Assembly: GCA_025356915.1 (NCBI GenBank)
Contig: JANXQG010000255.1
Location: 1-5,344, forward strand
Length of the DNA stretch: 5,344 nucleotides
Direction of reading: 5' to 3'
DNA from: Planctomycetota bacterium
Lineage (GTDB): Bacteria > Planctomycetota > Planctomycetia > Pirellulales > Thermoguttaceae
Shown here: in pieces, positions 1 through 5,306 of the stretch
Position numbering within the stretch: position 1 is the first letter of the stretch
Layout of the letters: each line of letters opens with the position of its first letter
Made by a program: the position numbers and the translations under genes
The notes under the pieces: model-generated
Told to the model about the DNA's origin: nothing
Seen by the model: only the letters and a program-made list of their open reading frames with translations
Database searches by the model: none

Positions 1-1275
1 CGGATAAATCACGACGAAAGGCTTGCCCACGAAGGAGTTAAGGCTGACAAAGCGATCCCCCGTCCAGGTCCGGCTATCTTCCGAAATGGGGCTATTATCG
101 CCGAGGACGAAGTATTCATCCGCCCCCAGAACGCCAGAAGACTCGCCGCCAGAAGACACGCCGCCACGCGACGCGGCAAACGGTGCTTCCGTGTAGTATA
201 CATCCCGGTATATCCGCAGTCGATCCATAACGATCCCAAGTCCTTGAACGCCGATCGCTAGCGGCGGGTCTGCATGAGGGGGTGGCCTGGAGGTGTCGAG
301 GTTGGAGGTAACCACGGTCCGCCCGGCGATCGACAACAGAAACTGCCGGTCGAAAAACGAGACCTCGATCGTCTGACCGCGCAACGAACCGGACAAGACG
401 CCCGAAGCATCAGTCAACGTCTGACGATTCTTCACTACCGTATACTTCCCCTCCCCGGGATCGATCTGGACCATGAATTCGTCGCGGCCGTCGGTCGCCT
501 GCAACCAAAGCAGACCGCGGCCGCGAATACTTTCAATGCGAAATGACATTGCCACATCGGCCATGGGATGAATGGCCTCATTCCGCTGGAGACGCCCGCG
601 ATTATAGAATCCATAATCGGTTATCCGCGTGGGTCTCTGGGGATTGTCGCTCCCTGGAATTGAATGGTTATAGACAATCCATCCGATGTCATCGCTTCGG
701 TTTTCCGCATGGACAAGACGTCCCTGCTGACGGCTCCAGTTGCTCCCAACGTCTTGCGGCCGCCAGCGTGGCGTAGCGCCGGCGTAATCATCGTCGTGTA
801 CAAGGATTCGGAGCGACCGTTGCTGCCGCAGCGTTTTTCGCTCTATATGGCCGTTAGCATAAACGTCGCCGTCGATGATTTCGATCTTTTCGCCGGGCAA
901 ACCGACAACTCGCTTGACCACGAGATCCTGCTCGCTCCGCCACCGATGAAAGGCGACGACTTCCCAACGTCCTGGCCGACGCACCTGAAAGGCCGTGCGG
1001 TCGATCAGAACCCGATCACCCGCGAGCACCCTGGGCGGCGACGGGAGAGTGAATTTTTCCTCACAATTTGGGCAGACGGTCAGCGTCGCCTCGCCACAAC
1101 CTTGGGCTTCGCAGGAGAACGCAAACTTGCAGTTCGGACATGTCAAATCGACGTGTCCGCCGAGCAGGGTTGTTGCCATCGACCCTCCCTGCACAAAACA
1201 GAAAACAGGGAACCCCTCGACAAACCATGCGCGAAAAATAAACAATCCCGTTAAAAACAGGATAGTCCCTTCCAT
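1..1275 (-). CDS. lepB: Signal peptidase I (family S26), planctomycete-type with zinc ribbon and beta-sandwich insert; 3' end outside window
   Basis: Membrane-anchored serine protease that removes signal peptides from exported proteins at the outer face of the cytoplasmic membrane. The frame is open for 425 codons and runs off the left edge; the last visible residues, GKPFVVIYP, resemble the end of such proteins, so little is probably missing. Order seen: one hydrophobic segment at about residues 4-25; box B with SMATTL, catalytic Ser32 (the usual Pro of SMxPT is Thr); a zinc ribbon with CPNC at 46-49 and CPNC at 68-71; GDRVLID at 86-92; catalytic Lys121 in VVKRVVGLPGE; a beta-rich insert at about 225-358 resembling concanavalin-like/DUF1080 domains; box E GDNSPISEDSR at 392-402. 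I chose ATG 1275 because it places the hydrophobic anchor directly before Ser32. It has no clear ribosome binding site, and GTG or TTG codons slightly upstream (1314, 1302) are possible. The ATG at 1179 has GGAGGG in front but would remove the anchor and Ser32. It is third in a row of minus-strand genes, 114 bp after the HA-domain gene. Confidence 0.9.
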   Translation of the reverse strand, partial: MEGTILFLTGLFIFRAWFVEGFPVFCFVQGGSMATTLLGGHVDLTCPNCKFAFSCEAQGCGEATLTVCPNCEEKFTLPSPPRVLAGDRVLIDRTAFQVRRPGRWEVVAFHRWRSEQDLVVKRVVGLPGEKIEIIDGDVYANGHIERKTLRQQRSLRILVHDDDYAGATPRWRPQDVGSNWSRQQGRLVHAENRSDDIGWIVYNHSIPGSDNPQRPTRITDYGFYNRGRLQRNEAIHPMADVAMSFRIESIRGRGLLWLQATDGRDEFMVQIDPGEGKYTVVKNRQTLTDASGVLSGSLRGQTIEVSFFDRQFLLSIAGRTVVTSNLDTSRPPPHADPPLAIGVQGLGIVMDRLRIYRDVYYTEAPFAASRGGVSSGGESSGVLGADEYFVLGDNSPISEDSRTWTGDRFVSLNSFVGKPFVVIYP

Positions 1276-1389
1276 CAGGCGGCGAATACGACGGCAAACC
1301 AAGGATTGAACCACGACAGTCTCGCAGACAGGCAACAGGCAGATTCCTCTGATTGTAACAGCGCACAGGAAAAAGTGCTGCCTGGGATG
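1276..1389 (-). other. Gap between HA-domain gene and signal peptidase gene
   Basis: This 114-bp spacer stays open in the signal peptidase frame back to the TAG stop of the preceding gene, so the peptidase start is bounded only by that stop. On the minus strand a TACAAT hexamer (1357-1352) looks like a -10 box, but no acceptable -35 box sits 16-18 nt before it. No terminator-like hairpin is visible, so read-through transcription from the upstream genes is plausible. Confidence 0.3.
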
Positions 1390-1911
1390 CTACCTTCGCT
1401 TCTTCGGCCGTATGGACATATCGTACCTCTCCCAACAAAAACCAAGGGCATCGAGGATGAGGATTTTTTCCTCTTTAATTGCGCCTTGCTTCTTTGCTCT
1501 ACGGAGGTTGGCCACCCAAATACCGAGTGCGGGGTTTGGCTTGTACACGCCCAAAACATTGCAGTGGCCATGTTGTATTTTGAACAATTTCAGATCGTTG
1601 ATGCGTTGCTCCCATGAAGCGGCGGTAATGACCGCTTTCCGATCCCAACAAAAGCCGAGAGCATCGAGGCGAAGGACTTTTTCATCCGCACATTTGCCGA
1701 GCTTCTTCGCATGGCGGGTGTAGCTCACCCAATGACCCAGCGCGGGGTTTGGCGTGTATGCGAGTGGAACATCGCAATGGCCGCATTCCTTCTTGAACGC
1801 TTTGAGCTCGTTGAACCGCCGCTCCCATGAAAGTTGGCGAATGGACGAACCAATCTGCTTTGATGGTTGCTTTGTTCCGGCAATCTGTTTTGTCGTTCTT
1901 TTTTTAGCCAT
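1390..1911 (-). CDS. Stand-alone protein of two helicase-associated (HA) domain repeats
   Basis: A 173-residue protein made of two copies of the helicase-associated domain (Pfam HA family), a small helical, Trp-rich module often found in tandem after DEAD/DEAH helicase cores and thought to bind nucleic acid. Repeat 1 covers about 29-90 and repeat 2 about 100-161, exactly 71 residues apart. Both share W-E-x-R, GHC-(D/N)-V, NPALG-x-WV, a basic (R/K)-x-AKK stretch and LDALGFCW. The N-terminus (1-28) is rich in Lys, Gln and Thr, and the C-terminus ends in PKKRR; both suggest nucleic-acid contact. There is no helicase or nuclease motif, so it is a binding module without a visible catalytic partner. 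ATG 1911 is preceded by AAGGA at 8 nt. It lies 54 bp after the small basic protein gene, with no terminator between, so the two are probably co-transcribed. Cellular role unknown. Confidence 0.88.
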   Translation of the reverse strand: MAKKRTTKQIAGTKQPSKQIGSSIRQLSWERRFNELKAFKKECGHCDVPLAYTPNPALGHWVSYTRHAKKLGKCADEKVLRLDALGFCWDRKAVITAASWEQRINDLKLFKIQHGHCNVLGVYKPNPALGIWVANLRRAKKQGAIKEEKILILDALGFCWERYDMSIRPKKRR

Positions 1912-1919
1912 AAAACCGA

Positions 1920-1924
1920 TCCTT
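1920..1924 (-). promoter_or_regulatory. Ribosome binding site of the HA-domain gene
   Basis: AAGGA on the minus strand, 8 nt before ATG 1911. It fixes the start at the MAKKRT methionine. Confidence 0.7.
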
Positions 1925-1965
1925 AGTGTCGGCGATACCGATTCCAGGGCATTGAAGCTTCGCCC

Positions 1966-2274
1966 CTACACGATCTCCCTGATCTCCTGAGCCACCGCCA
2001 AAGCCTGGGTTGCCGCCTTAACACCTCCCGTGAGTTTAATGAAAGCCAGGGCCGCCTTGAGCTCGGGGATACCGACTCCTCCTTTAGCAACGACCTTCCT
2101 CACCGACCGCTGCCGCTTGTTGTGGGTAGCCTTGATGTTGCCCACGTAGTTCGCGGAGATCGTGATGCCTTGTTTCGCCATGGCCGCGACCACTTCCGAA
2201 TTTTTGGCCTTCTTGTTCGTCTTGAAATAATCGCGAACGGCTTGGGTTTTGTTCACTTCGGATTTCTTTGCCAT
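1966..2274 (-). CDS. Small basic helix-turn-helix-like protein, function unknown
   Basis: A 102-residue, Lys-rich protein starting MAKKSEVNKTQAVRDYF. I recognise the type as a small planctomycete family often annotated hypothetical, not a named gene. Residues 24-50 (KNSEVVAAMAKQGITIS followed by ANYVGNIKATHNK) have the helix, turn, helix pattern of a small winged-helix-like DNA-binding unit, followed by a basic stretch (NKRQRSVRK, 52-60). The C-terminal third (68-102) is predicted helical and Ala-rich and could be a dimerisation helix. There is no signal peptide or membrane segment. The start has AAGGA 9 nt upstream. It is the first gene after a strong promoter whose spacer holds an inverted repeat, which would fit autoregulation, but DNA binding is inferred only from the pattern. 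It precedes the HA-domain gene by 54 bp. Confidence 0.8.
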   Translation of the reverse strand: MAKKSEVNKTQAVRDYFKTNKKAKNSEVVAAMAKQGITISANYVGNIKATHNKRQRSVRKVVAKGGVGIPELKAALAFIKLTGGVKAATQALAVAQEIREIV

Positions 2275-2283
2275 GATTCGTGT

Positions 2284-2288
2284 TCCTT
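2284..2288 (-). promoter_or_regulatory. Ribosome binding site of the small basic protein gene
   Basis: AAGGA on the minus strand, 9 nt before ATG 2274. Confidence 0.7.
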
Positions 2289-2313
2289 GCTAATTGTGAA
2301 ATTGGAAAGAATC

Positions 2314-2341
2314 AGTATACCATCCACCGGATGGTTGTCAA
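2314..2341 (-). promoter_or_regulatory. Sigma-70-type promoter of the three-gene minus-strand group
   Basis: Read on the minus strand: a perfect -35 box TTGACA (2341-2336), a 16-nt spacer and TATACT as -10 box (2319-2314). The expected transcription start lies near 2307, leaving a leader of about 33 nt that includes the ribosome binding site. This is the best promoter match in the window. It points at the small basic protein gene and probably serves the genes after it. Confidence 0.75.
2319..2335. promoter_or_regulatory. Candidate operator: 7-3-7 inverted repeat between -35 and -10
   Basis: ACCATCCACCGGATGGT: arms ACCATCC (2319-2325) and GGATGGT (2329-2335) are perfectly complementary around a 3-bp centre. 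The repeat fills the promoter spacer almost exactly, where a bound protein would block RNA polymerase. The downstream helix-turn-helix-like protein is the obvious candidate ligand, by inference only. Confidence 0.55.
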
Positions 2342-2627
2342 GTGTGTACAAAGATATGTGTGTAAAAAGACAACGGCCACCGAGTAGGCATGTGGTAGAT
2401 TTCGGCTTTGCGTGATTCCAGGAGGCGCCCGAAGTAGGGTGGGCCGAGTGAAACGAGTTTCACCATGCGCACTAACTTAAGGAATTCACTCGTCCCACAT
2501 CACCACAATATGTCCGGTGCCTCGAAGCACGCCCTGGGAACTCTTGCCCATTCATTCCCTACGCTAGCTTAGTGCCGCTCAGGGTTCGGGCCGTCCCAGC
2601 CTTCAATCGGGCTGAAAATAGGGAACA
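2342..2627. other. Intergenic stretch without a supportable gene
   Basis: Between the promoter of the minus-strand group and the end of the HD-GYP regulator gene. I see no ORF with a family match and no RNA gene. It holds a nested inverted repeat (2439-2498) and a short CAGCC/GGCTG hairpin (2597-2614) just beyond the HD-GYP stop codon. That hairpin has no T-tract on the minus strand, so it is not a convincing rho-independent terminator. Confidence 0.5.
2439..2498. repeat. Nested inverted repeat, probable dispersed intergenic element
   Basis: Outer arms: GTGGGCCGAGTGAA (2439-2452) against TTCACTCGTCCCAC (2485-2498), 13 of 14 positions complementary. Inside, and sharing the end of the left arm, is GTGAAACGAGTTTCAC (2448-2463), a hairpin with a perfect 6-bp stem and CGAG loop. 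The opening GTAGGGTGGGCCGAG resembles the 'GTAGGGTGGG' hairpin repeats I recall from intergenic DNA of planctomycetes and some other bacteria. Copy number cannot be seen here. Confidence 0.5.
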
Positions 2628-3803
2628 TCAAAGCGACAATGAACTACCGCACTCTAAATCGACCTGCTCAGAGAACAAAGAACCCGTTCCGTGCATGATT
2701 GGGGCAGGTTCTTGAATCGGCTTCTGAACACTCGCCAGGGTATCGATGCGTCGCAGGAATGCTTCCGCGATGACCGGATCGAAGTGGCTGCCGGAATCTC
2801 GTCGGACAATGTCCCTCGCGATGGCTGCGGATTGCGCGGCTTTGTAGGGCCGGATCGAGGTGATCGCATCATAGGCATCGGCAAGCGCAACGATCCGCGC
2901 GGAGAGCGGAATCTCCGTGCCGCGCAACCCGATCGGATAGCCGCTCCCGTCGAACCGCTCATGGTGAAATCGGGCAACCGTGGCAGCCATGCTGAGAAAA
3001 CTGGCGTCCGGAGCACCGAATGCCACGTGATCGAGAATGTTCGCACCGATCGTCGCATGCTGCTTCATGGTCTCGAACTCCTCGGGAGTCAGCCGCGCCG
3101 GTTTCAGCAAGATCGCGTCGCTGATCCCGACTTTACCGATATCGTGCAGCGGACTGGCCCGATAGATATCTTCGAGAAACTGGTCGTCGATCTGCTCGGC
3201 ATAAGGGCCGTCGCGGCTGAGTTCTTCCGCGATGATCTGGGTGTAAGAACGCATCCGTGTTAGATGCTCGCCCGTTTCCGTATCGCGCAACTCGGCCACC
3301 TTGGTCAAGGCCGCGACCGTCACGTCATGGGCGTGCGCGATGAACTGGGCGCGAGCCTTGTCCGCTTCGCTGCTACCGGCAGGCTGCCGGCCATAACCCT
3401 TGGTCAGTGCTATCGTCTCCAAGGCGCCGCGAAGCCGGAAGTGGAGCCGCACCCTGGAGCAGAGTGCGTACGGATCAAATGGCTTCGCCACGTAATCGTC
3501 GGCACCTGCCGCATACGCCCGAACCTGCTCGTTGTGAGACGATCTTGCCGAGACCATAATCACCTGAATCGCCCGCCCGAAAGGTCTCGATCGGATGCGG
3601 CGGCAGGTCTCGTGGCCATCGATGCCGGGCATCACGATGTCGAGCATGACCAGGTCGGCAGGAAAACTGGAGAGCATCTCCAGCGCCTCTTCACCGCTGC
3701 TTGCTTCGGCCAGGCAATAATCCTGGCCGAGCAGACGCCTCAGTAAACGAAGCATTGCCGCGTCGTCGTCGACGATCAGGATTTTTTTGGAACTGCCCTG
3801 CAC
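2628..3803 (-). CDS. Response regulator with HD-GYP cyclic di-GMP phosphodiesterase output domain
   Basis: A cytoplasmic two-component regulator of 391 residues, predicted to hydrolyse the second messenger cyclic di-GMP when its receiver state allows. Receiver at about 6-122: acidic pair Asp12/Asp13, phospho-acceptor Asp55 in VMLDIVMPG, Ser85, Lys107 in AKPFD. A linker at about 123-160 leads to the HD-GYP domain (about 160-355). All expected metal-binding positions are present: Glu176 and His180 in ETGEH, His220-Asp221 with Lys224 in HDIGK, His249, His280-His281 in HHERFDGSGYP (GYP at 288-290), and Asp309. The full set, including Glu176, fits the trinuclear-iron type known from the structurally characterised PmGH enzyme. 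The last 30 residues are a non-conserved tail. The start codon is GTG, with GGGAG 7 nt upstream. The gene is divergent from cheB. No cognate kinase is in the window. Confidence 0.95.
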   Translation of the reverse strand: MQGSSKKILIVDDDAAMLRLLRRLLGQDYCLAEASSGEEALEMLSSFPADLVMLDIVMPGIDGHETCRRIRSRPFGRAIQVIMVSARSSHNEQVRAYAAGADDYVAKPFDPYALCSRVRLHFRLRGALETIALTKGYGRQPAGSSEADKARAQFIAHAHDVTVAALTKVAELRDTETGEHLTRMRSYTQIIAEELSRDGPYAEQIDDQFLEDIYRASPLHDIGKVGISDAILLKPARLTPEEFETMKQHATIGANILDHVAFGAPDASFLSMAATVARFHHERFDGSGYPIGLRGTEIPLSARIVALADAYDAITSIRPYKAAQSAAIARDIVRRDSGSHFDPVIAEAFLRRIDTLASVQKPIQEPAPIMHGTGSLFSEQVDLECGSSLSL

Positions 3804-3810
3804 GATCAGT

Positions 3811-3815
3811 CTCCC
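3811..3815 (-). promoter_or_regulatory. Ribosome binding site supporting the GTG start of the HD-GYP gene
   Basis: GGGAG on the minus strand, 7 nt before GTG 3803. It lies within GACGGGAGA (3818-3810), the same 9-mer that precedes cheB at the same distance. Confidence 0.7.
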
Positions 3816-3821
3816 GTCTCA

Positions 3822-3918
3822 AAACTCTAGCACGAGTTCCGTGACGCAAGCAGAAATCCTTCCGATGATTCCCAGGGCTGCGCCGATTGGCCTCAGGCGC
3901 AATTGTAACCTAGAGTTT
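3822..3918. promoter_or_regulatory. Divergent regulatory region bounded by an inverted CTAGAGTTT pair
   Basis: CTAGAGTTT occurs once facing each gene: on the minus strand at 3830-3822 (towards the HD-GYP regulator) and on the plus strand at 3910-3918 (towards cheB). Similarity continues a few bases past each copy (TTGAGAC against TCGACAG). TAGAGT could serve as a -10 box in both directions; for cheB, TTGGCC (3887-3892) stands 18 nt before it as a weak -35 box. Between the copies lies TGCGCC/GGCGCA (3879-3884/3896-3901), a 6-bp inverted repeat. These are pattern matches, not proven promoters. Confidence 0.35.
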
Positions 3919-3934
3919 CGACAGTGGAAAACAG

Positions 3935-3994
3935 CGGAATAAATTCAACCACCCGCCAAGGTGTCAATTGTGGCGGGTAGTTGAATTAATTCCG
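3935..3994. repeat. 60-bp near-perfect palindrome in the cheB leader
   Basis: Left arm 3935-3958 and right arm 3971-3994, each 24 nt, are complementary at 22 of 24 positions, with a 12-nt loop (3959-3970). The arm tips are AT-rich (GAATTAATTC at 3983-3992 is itself a palindrome) and the loop-proximal parts GC-rich (CCCGCCA against TGGCGGG). It ends 9 nt before the cheB ribosome binding site. No T-tract follows on either strand, so a simple terminator is unlikely. It could be a leader RNA structure, a protein site or a small hairpin or MITE-like element. Confidence 0.8.
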
Positions 3995-4003
3995 TTCTAC
4001 GAC

Positions 4004-4008
4004 GGGAG
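4004..4008 (+). promoter_or_regulatory. Ribosome binding site deciding the cheB start
   Basis: GGGAG 7 nt before ATG 4016. It favours this ATG over the in-frame TTG at 3968, which lies inside the palindrome. Confidence 0.75.
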
Positions 4009-4015
4009 ATTTGTG

Positions 4016-5161
4016 ATGGCTGCGGGAGAAATCCGTGTTCTGGTGGTCGATGATTCGGCAGTGATCCGATCGCTGATTGCCGATAGCATCACGGCCACAC
4101 CCGGAATGATGGTGGCCGGGACCGCGGAGGATGGGCAAAAGGCCCTGGAAATCCTCGATGTGGTGCGGCCCGACGTGATTACTTTGGATGTCCAGATGCC
4201 CCACATGGATGGTTTGGCAACCCTCGATGCCATCCTTCTGAGACGTCCTATCCCTATCATCATGGTCAGTTCGCTAACGAAACTGGGAGCGGAAACTGCC
4301 ATGGATGCCCTCGACCGTGGGGCCGTGGACTACCTGGCAAAACCCGATTACGGAGAAAAAACCAGGACCGCCCTTCGCGACGAGCTTCCGCAGAAGATCC
4401 GTATGGCGGCCGGTTGCGACGTACAACGGATTCTGGAAATCCGCCGCAGCCAGAAACTACGCATTGCCCAACGTGTCGCACAGCGAGGGGCCAGTCCCGC
4501 GGGCACAAAGCCGGCTGGCGGAGGGCCGGCGGACGGCAAAGCGGTCCCAGGCTACCTTCCCCCGGAATTGGCCGGAAAGTGCGTTGCGCTCGGCATTTCC
4601 ACGGGCGGTCCGCCCGCGCTGGCCCAATTGTTTGCGTCGATTCGGCCGCCCATGCCGCCGATCATCGTGGTCCAGCACATGCCGCCAAGTTTCACGAAAC
4701 CACTCGCCTGGCGTCTCGATTCTCTCGGCGAGTTGTCGGTCAAAGAGGCCGCCTCGGGAGATGTTTTGGAGCCTAATTGCGTCCTGGTTGCCCCCGGCGG
4801 CAAGCATCTGCAAGTTCGCCGAGTGGGCGGCTCCGTGCGGGCGGTGGTCACGGACGGGCAGGTCGTCAGCGGTCACAAACCGTCGGTCGACGTGATGATG
4901 AAGAGCGTCGTCGAAGCCTTTGGCAGCAGTTGTCTCGGGGTGATCATGACTGGCATGGGGCGAGACGGCGCCGATGGCTGCCGTGCGATTCGCGCCGCCG
5001 GTGGTTACGTTCTCGGCCAAGACGAAGCCACCTCGGACGTCTACGGCATGAACAAGGTAGCCTTCGTGGAAGGTAATGTCGATCGCCAGTTCGCCCTGGA
5101 CGATGCCGCCGCGGTCATTGCCCACCACGTCCGAAAGCTCCGAGTTGCCGCGCTGGTTTGA
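4016..5161 (+). CDS. cheB: CheB-type chemotaxis response regulator, protein-glutamate methylesterase/glutaminase
   Basis: A cytoplasmic enzyme that removes methyl groups from (and deamidates) receptor glutamate/glutamine residues, resetting chemoreceptor sensitivity once its receiver is phosphorylated by a CheA-type kinase. The protein has 381 residues, slightly longer than the usual 350 or so. Receiver about 5-125: Asp12/Asp13, phospho-acceptor Asp58 in ITLDVQMPHMDG, Ser85, Lys109. The linker at about 126-187 is long, with a Gly/Ala/Pro-rich part (159-178). The methylesterase domain at about 188-378 carries the full catalytic triad: Ser195 in GISTGGP, His221 in VQHMP, Asp317 in MTGMGRDGADG. 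ATG 4016 is chosen on the ribosome binding site and because it starts just before the receiver. It is divergent from the HD-GYP regulator. No cheA, cheR, cheW or receptor gene is visible on this side, though the gene to the right is unknown. A role on a non-receptor target in a chemosensory-like system remains possible. Confidence 0.95.
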   Translation: MAAGEIRVLVVDDSAVIRSLIADSITATPGMMVAGTAEDGQKALEILDVVRPDVITLDVQMPHMDGLATLDAILLRRPIPIIMVSSLTKLGAETAMDALDRGAVDYLAKPDYGEKTRTALRDELPQKIRMAAGCDVQRILEIRRSQKLRIAQRVAQRGASPAGTKPAGGGPADGKAVPGYLPPELAGKCVALGISTGGPPALAQLFASIRPPMPPIIVVQHMPPSFTKPLAWRLDSLGELSVKEAASGDVLEPNCVLVAPGGKHLQVRRVGGSVRAVVTDGQVVSGHKPSVDVMMKSVVEAFGSSCLGVIMTGMGRDGADGCRAIRAAGGYVLGQDEATSDVYGMNKVAFVEGNVDRQFALDDAAAVIAHHVRKLRVAALV

Positions 5162-5193
5162 AAGCTCGGGGTAGGGCATCGTTGGTTCGCATT

Positions 5194-5224
5194 CCCAGGG
5201 TAGCCGCTGCGCGGCAACCCTGGG
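5194..5224. terminator. Strong hairpin after cheB; intergenic repeat or possible terminator
   Basis: CCCAGGGT (5194-5201) pairs with ACCCTGGG (5217-5224); after one A/A mismatch, GCCGC (5203-5207) pairs with GCGGC (5211-5215) around a TGC loop. It lies 33 nt after the cheB stop. There is no immediate T-run, so it is either a weak or factor-assisted terminator or a dispersed hairpin repeat. The 'CCCAGGGT ... ACCCTGGGCTAGAGGAC' layout resembles repeats I recall from Pirellulales intergenic DNA. Confidence 0.5.
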
Positions 5225-5306
5225 CTAGAGGACAGAATCCCTTCAGGATACGGAGATTCTTTCTCCCTTTCCCCTCTTAGGACCGGCGAATCAATTACTG
5301 TCGTAG

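Noticed and set aside
1177..1179. ATG at 1179 as start of the signal peptidase
   Set aside because: It would leave out the membrane anchor and catalytic Ser32; the GGAGGG before it is coding sequence for Gly-Gly.
274..1254. Several plus-strand ORFs of 77-196 codons
   Set aside because: All lie opposite the signal peptidase frame, which is continuous and has family motifs from end to end.
1276..1392. HA protein and signal peptidase as one protein by read-through of TAG 1392-1390
   Set aside because: The two are in the same frame with only this stop between them, but the HA protein ends in a natural basic tail and the spacer peptide (Cys- and Val-rich) looks non-coding; simple adjacency explains it.
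1061..1438. 125-codon minus-strand ORF overlapping the signal peptidase start
   Set aside because: It lies in another frame across the end of the HA gene and the start of the signal peptidase; the translation shows no family feature, while the overlapping frame carries box B and the zinc ribbon.
2597..2614. CAGCC/GGCTG hairpin as rho-independent terminator of the HD-GYP gene
   Set aside because: Only a 5-bp stem and no T-tract downstream on the minus strand.
3264..3746. 160-codon plus-strand ORF (with 2691-3263) opposite the HD-GYP gene
   Set aside because: Shadow frames of the receiver and HD-GYP coding sequence; no recognisable motif.
3968..4015. TTG at 3968 as an extended cheB start
   Set aside because: It falls in the palindrome, lacks a ribosome binding site and adds 16 residues not expected before a receiver domain; ATG 4016 has GGGAG at 7 nt.
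4457..5179. 240-codon minus-strand ORF antisense to cheB
   Set aside because: High-GC shadow frame opposite a strongly conserved gene; its composition is His/Arg-rich without any domain pattern.
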